Origin: an uncultured Oxalobacteraceae bacterium
GTDB lineage: Bacteria; Pseudomonadota; Gammaproteobacteria; Burkholderiales; Burkholderiaceae
Length of the DNA: 8,615 bases
Assembly (NCBI GenBank): GCA_946479705.1
Contig: CAMLHI010000071.1
Span: 1 to 8,615, forward strand
Reading direction: 5' to 3'
The notes under the pieces are model-generated. The model searched no databases. It saw only the letters and a program-made list of their open reading frames with translations, and was not told the DNA's origin. Positions 6,000-8,615 of the stretch are shown here, piece by piece; the first letter of the stretch is position 1, and each line of letters starts with the position of its first letter. The position numbers and the translations under genes were made by a program.

Positions 6000-7418
6000 A
6001 TGAAAACTCTCCTATGCATGCTGGCATGCGCCATGGCGACCGGCACCGCGCCAGCGGCCGGGACGGCTACCGACGGCGTCTGTTCGTCCCACATCAGCAG
6101 CGCCGAGCCGGCTGACGCGCTGGTGCAAAGAGTGCGGGCGCCGATAGAACTGGCCATCGCCACGCTCGACAACGCCCAAGTCGCCTTACCTTCGCCGAGC
6201 CTGGCCAGCGGCACGATCGGCTATGTGACCGTCTCCCCCATTTTCGCGAACCAGCTGGACAAGGTCTGCGTGCTCGGCTATTTCGAGCTGGGGAGCGGCG
6301 CGCAGGCGCGGACCTTGCCGCTCGTGCTCGAAAGCGCGGAAGTGGTCAAGACGGCGCGGCGCCACGATGCGAGCCAGACGGTGGCGAGCGCACGCATTTA
6401 TTTCCACGTCCCCGCGCTCGCCGATTTCGGCGCGGGGACGGGCGCCCCGGCATTCTGGAAATTCTGGGCACCCCGCCAGATGCTGCACTTGAAGATCGCC
6501 GCCTTCGACTATGCGGCGGGGTCGGCGGGCCGGCCTATTTTCGGGCGCGATCAGAACATTGCCGTTTCCGACAAGGGCGTGAGCACCGTTGCCGCCTGCC
6601 TGTTTGCGGTCTTCTTTTACGTCGTGGCAGGCGTGGCGGTGCCGCGCGCGGCCGACCCGGCGCACCCGGCCTGGCATCGCCATCTGGCGCGCCTGGCCCC
6701 GTGGAACATCACCGGCGCTTCCGGCCAGGTCAGCCTGTCGCAGCTGCAAATGCTGGTGTTCACGCTGATCGTGGCCACGCTGCTGTTCTACCAATGGCTG
6801 CGCACCGGTTTGCTGGAGGAACTTTCGACGGACTTGCTGTATTTGATCGGCATTTCCACCGCCGGCACGGCCGCCACCGAAATCGCCACTTCAATCAGGA
6901 AAGACCTCGAGCCGGCCATCTATCAGTACCTGCAGCAGCTGGCCTGGTTTACGGCACCGGTGGCCGCTCCTTCCGGCCGGGCCAGCGCGAAGGGCTTGCT
7001 CATGACAAATGATCGTTTCGATATCTATAAATTCCAGATGCTGGTGTTTAGTTTCGTCATCGCCGCCTACGTCATTGCCAGCGGGGCCGATGAACTGGGT
7101 AAGGTCCGGATTTCGGCCACCTTGCTTACCTTAATGGGCATGAGCCAGGGGGCCTATGTGGGCGGGCGCGCAGCGGTCGACACGCTCGGCCCCTTGCAAG
7201 ACCAATTGCGCGGCATGCGGGCGCTGCAACAACGCTATGCGAGTTGCCAGGACGGGCGCGTGCGCGAGCAATTGCGGCGCCAGTTCGAACTCGCGGCGCA
7301 CGAGGCGGGCTCCATGTTCAACGCCATGTTCGGGCGGGTTCTGAGCGAAGCCATGCTGCTCATGCCGCCCGATAGCGACTGCGGCGCGGACGTGCCGGAG
7401 CGGGCGCCGCCGCTATAG
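6000..7418 (+). CDS. Membrane protein with signal peptide and duplicated two-helix unit (472 aa)
   Basis: The ATG at 6000 follows GAGG by five bases. Residues 1-20 form a signal peptide ending in an Ala-rich stretch (TAPAA). A soluble, probably periplasmic region (about 25-190) comes next, then a membrane helix at about 194-214. Two related membrane units follow. Unit 1 (246-298) has SLSQLQMLVFTLIVATLLF then LLYLIGISTAGTA. Unit 2 (342-394) has DIYKFQMLVFSFVIAAYVI then LLTLMGMSQGAYVGGRA. Each is a QMLVF helix, a short linker and an L[IM]G[IM]S-containing helix. The C-terminal 80 residues (about 395-472) are charged and helical, presumably cytoplasmic. Q-M-[LV]-x-[FW] helices followed by LLxLMGISQG occur in uncharacterised bacterial membrane proteins; their function is unknown to me. 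Divergent placement next to the cluster suggests it is the membrane partner of that system (inference). Confidence 0.88.
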   Translation: MKTLLCMLACAMATGTAPAAGTATDGVCSSHISSAEPADALVQRVRAPIELAIATLDNAQVALPSPSLASGTIGYVTVSPIFANQLDKVCVLGYFELGSGAQARTLPLVLESAEVVKTARRHDASQTVASARIYFHVPALADFGAGTGAPAFWKFWAPRQMLHLKIAAFDYAAGSAGRPIFGRDQNIAVSDKGVSTVAACLFAVFFYVVAGVAVPRAADPAHPAWHRHLARLAPWNITGASGQVSLSQLQMLVFTLIVATLLFYQWLRTGLLEELSTDLLYLIGISTAGTAATEIATSIRKDLEPAIYQYLQQLAWFTAPVAAPSGRASAKGLLMTNDRFDIYKFQMLVFSFVIAAYVIASGADELGKVRISATLLTLMGMSQGAYVGGRAAVDTLGPLQDQLRGMRALQQRYASCQDGRVREQLRRQFELAAHEAGSMFNAMFGRVLSEAMLLMPPDSDCGADVPERAPPL

Positions 7419-7450
7419 GTGGACACATCGATCGCGCCTGCCGGCTTTTC

Positions 7451-8071
7451 TCATGGGTCGATAATGAGCAAGTCACCAAAGGAATAGCCGCGTACGCGTT
7501 CCGTATTCAGGGGCAGTTGGACGCCGGCGCAGGCTTCGATCTTCTGGCGCAAGCGCCGCACCAGGGTATCGATCCGGTTCTGGTCGTAACTGAGATAGTC
7601 CTCACCGAAGGCCAACACGATCGACTTGCGCGAGACCGCTTCGCCCACATCGACCATCGCGAAAATCTTGATGAAGATGAATTCAAGCGTGGTGAGCTCG
7701 ATGATGGCGCCGGCCGGTGCTTCGAGCCGGCGGTGGCGCATGCTCAGGCGCCAGCCTGGCGTCAGCTGACGCGCCAGGTTGACAAGGAATTGGCGCAGAT
7801 GGGCCTTGCGCGCGCTGGTGTCGAGATTCAAGGCGATGGCGTTGGCGTTGAAGATCGTCACGGCGCCCGCGCGGCTTGCCGCGGCTGCTTCGCCCAAGGC
7901 ACCAGGCAGCATGGACGGGGGAAGCAATTCGGCCTGCAACTGCCGGCAGCAAGAGGCGACATCCCTCACTTCGACGACGTCGTATCCCGCAGTGTGAAAG
8001 ATTGCGGCAAGCTCATCGGTGCATCCTGACGCTTGGCTCATTAAGATGAGATTTGTCATAACCCTTTTCAT
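7451..8071 (-). CDS. Winged-helix transcriptional regulator, OmpR/PhoB C-terminal type, degenerate N-terminus
   Basis: Residues about 105-203 match the DNA-binding domain of OmpR/PhoB response regulators: an N-terminal strand region (WRLSMRHRRLEA), ELTTLEFIFIKIF (125-137), EAVSRKSIV, then the recognition-helix region QNRIDTLVRRLRQKIE (164-179) and the wing ERVRGYSFGDLL (191-202). The first 100 residues have the length and alternating pattern of a receiver domain but lack its acidic pair and an evident phosphoacceptor Asp, so phosphorylation by a histidine kinase is unlikely. No kinase gene is adjacent. The start at 8071 lacks a strong ribosome site; ATG at 8059 is an alternative, with AAGGG very close to it. 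The gene converges on the membrane-protein gene (32 bp gap) and is preceded by an inverted repeat suited to autoregulation. It is a good candidate for controlling the cluster, by position only. Confidence 0.85.
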   Translation of the reverse strand: MKRVMTNLILMSQASGCTDELAAIFHTAGYDVVEVRDVASCCRQLQAELLPPSMLPGALGEAAAASRAGAVTIFNANAIALNLDTSARKAHLRQFLVNLARQLTPGWRLSMRHRRLEAPAGAIIELTTLEFIFIKIFAMVDVGEAVSRKSIVLAFGEDYLSYDQNRIDTLVRRLRQKIEACAGVQLPLNTERVRGYSFGDLLIIDP

Positions 8072-8087
8072 CGCAGAATGCTAATGC

Positions 8088-8116
8088 ATCAATATTATTG
8101 CAAAGGAAATATTGAT
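8088..8116. promoter_or_regulatory. 9-bp perfect inverted repeat, candidate operator
   Basis: ATCAATATT (8088-8096) and AATATTGAT (8108-8116) are exact reverse complements with an 11-base spacer. The site lies 17-45 bp upstream of the regulator's start codon and just downstream of a possible -10 hexamer, a position that would block initiation. Its AT-rich composition stands out from the surrounding GC-rich DNA. No second copy was seen in the 5796-5999 region. Confidence 0.55.
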
Positions 8117-8322
8117 CTCTGACATTATCTGACCCTGAAAAGTCAGCTTGCTCAGGCGCCATGGAAGGGAAGCCAGGACGCGGGGTGCGCAAGCATGCGA
8201 CGTGCGAAATTAGTTCACGCACAAGCGCTGTAGTCGGCGGGGTAAGCGGGACGAGGAAGGATGAGACTGAAGGTGCTCAGCCTTGCACTGACAGTTGCGC
8301 AGGCGGCGAGGCCCAGAAGGGA
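8117..8322. other. Non-coding stretch upstream of the orphan terminator
   Basis: No convincing protein gene. It contains short repeats around CTGAC/GTCAG (8119-8146). On the plus strand, a 25-codon frame from ATG 8261, preceded by GAGG, stops at 8338 inside the terminator stem. Its peptide (MRLKVLSLALTVAQAARPRR and five more residues) could be a leader peptide or a chance frame. A small rightward RNA ending at the terminator is another possibility. Confidence 0.3.
8124..8129 (-). promoter_or_regulatory. Possible -10 element for the winged-helix regulator gene
   Basis: On the minus strand GATAAT matches TATAAT at five of six positions, about 52 bp before the start codon. No good -35 hexamer is found at 16-18 bp spacing, so the promoter would need an activator or is weak. 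Confidence 0.3.
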
Positions 8323-8325
8323 GAT

Positions 8326-8369
8326 GATCCCCTGTTGAGTGTGTAAATTCAACAGGGGATCGTCTTTTT
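8326..8369 (+). terminator. Strong rho-independent terminator, rightward
   Basis: GATCCCCTGTTGA (8326-8338) pairs perfectly over 13 bp with TCAACAGGGGATC (8349-8361) around a 10-base loop, followed by GTC and five T (8365-8369). Additional bases (8323-8325 with 8362-8364) can extend the stem with one wobble pair. It serves plus-strand transcripts, but the nearest recognised plus-strand gene ended at 7418, with an opposite-strand gene in between. Confidence 0.85.
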
Positions 8370-8446
8370 ATATGTCGATGAAGAAAATAGCGGGCCGCGG
8401 TGTACCAGGATGGGGCCTGCAAGCTTGGGGCTGGCCCGGAGGATCA

Positions 8447-8471
8447 AGGGCGTCCGCTCTGCGGATACCCT
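8447..8471 (-). terminator. Hairpin downstream of the right-edge gene (weak terminator candidate)
   Basis: AGGGCGTCCGC (8447-8457) can pair with GCGGATACCCT (8461-8471) around a TCT loop, with one mismatch and one G-T. It lies 38 bp past the stop of the leftward gene at the right edge. The following leftward sequence is T-poor, so termination strength is doubtful. Confidence 0.35.
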
Positions 8472-8508
8472 CAAGCCGCGTCAGCCGTCGCGCGGTGCCA
8501 GCGCAGCC

Positions 8509-8615
8509 TTACAGGCCCACGATTTCGTAGCGCTTGCCTTTGACCGTGTTGAAGGCGTTCAGGTAATAGCGCGTGCCATTGCGCTCTTCCACGCGCGTTT
8601 GCAGCTTCTGGCCCT
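8509..8615 (-). CDS. C-terminal end of an unrecognised protein (partial, runs off the right edge)
   Basis: Reading leftward from the edge there are 34 open codons ending in TAA at 8509-8511. The peptide starts GQKLQTRVEERNGTRYYL and ends NAFNTVKGKRYEIVGL, with an alternating polar/hydrophobic pattern that suggests terminal beta strands. Codon third positions are GC-rich as in the neighbours. The family cannot be told from so little sequence. Confidence 0.6.
   Translation of the reverse strand, partial: GQKLQTRVEERNGTRYYLNAFNTVKGKRYEIVGL

Noticed and set aside
6186..6794. Minus-strand open frame inside the membrane-protein gene
   Set aside because: The plus-strand frame has a signal peptide, membrane helices and a ribosome site; the antisense frame is His/Arg-rich shadow.
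8161..8346. 61-codon plus-strand frame
   Set aside because: It runs into the terminator loop, has no ribosome site and shows no protein-like pattern.

Overview
The window looks like chromosomal DNA (or possibly a large secondary replicon) from a GC-rich betaproteobacterium. Oxalobacteraceae/Burkholderiales is my best guess, from GC-rich third positions, strong GGAG-type ribosome binding sites and an origin-like leader with DnaA boxes. This is inference; there is no rRNA or housekeeping gene here to fix the taxonomy. I see no tRNA, rRNA, CRISPR array, transposase or integrase.

Layout. (a) 1-549: a relatively AT-rich, gene-free leader with one perfect DnaA box, several near matches, a repeated 13-mer and an AT-rich stretch, resembling a replication origin. 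(b) 550-1347 (+): a repeat protein of five 47-residue blades, lectin/beta-propeller-like, visibly less GC-rich than the rest. (c) 1488-5795 (-): a six-gene, single-strand cluster. In transcription order it encodes a 176-aa DUF2589-like protein, an 88-aa protein with a GTG start, a 196-aa protein, a 206-aa DUF2589 protein, a GH19 lysozyme/chitinase-like muramidase of phage-endolysin type, and a 436-aa protein with a cysteine-rich C-terminal half. (d) 6000-7418 (+): divergent from the cluster, an exported or membrane-anchored 472-aa protein with an internally duplicated two-helix membrane unit. (e) 7451-8071 (-): an OmpR/PhoB-type winged-helix regulator with a degenerate N-terminal domain and a 9-bp perfect inverted repeat in front of it. 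(f) 8072-8508: non-coding DNA with a strong rightward intrinsic terminator that has no obvious gene to serve. (g) 8509-8615 (-): the C-terminal end of an unrecognised protein.

How the parts may work together. The cluster contains two related pairs: the two DUF2589 proteins share a C-terminal EGLAR motif and a mid-protein beta-strand block, and the 88-aa and 196-aa proteins share an E[KR]xF[GA]L...YA...G[FW]ER[KR] block. These pairs are encoded next to a peptidoglycan hydrolase and a Cys-rich protein, with a membrane protein divergently encoded and an atypical transcription factor nearby. That composition suggests an undescribed cell-wall/envelope or delivery module, but no gene here proves a function. 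The hydrolase assignment is solid; the rest is inference.
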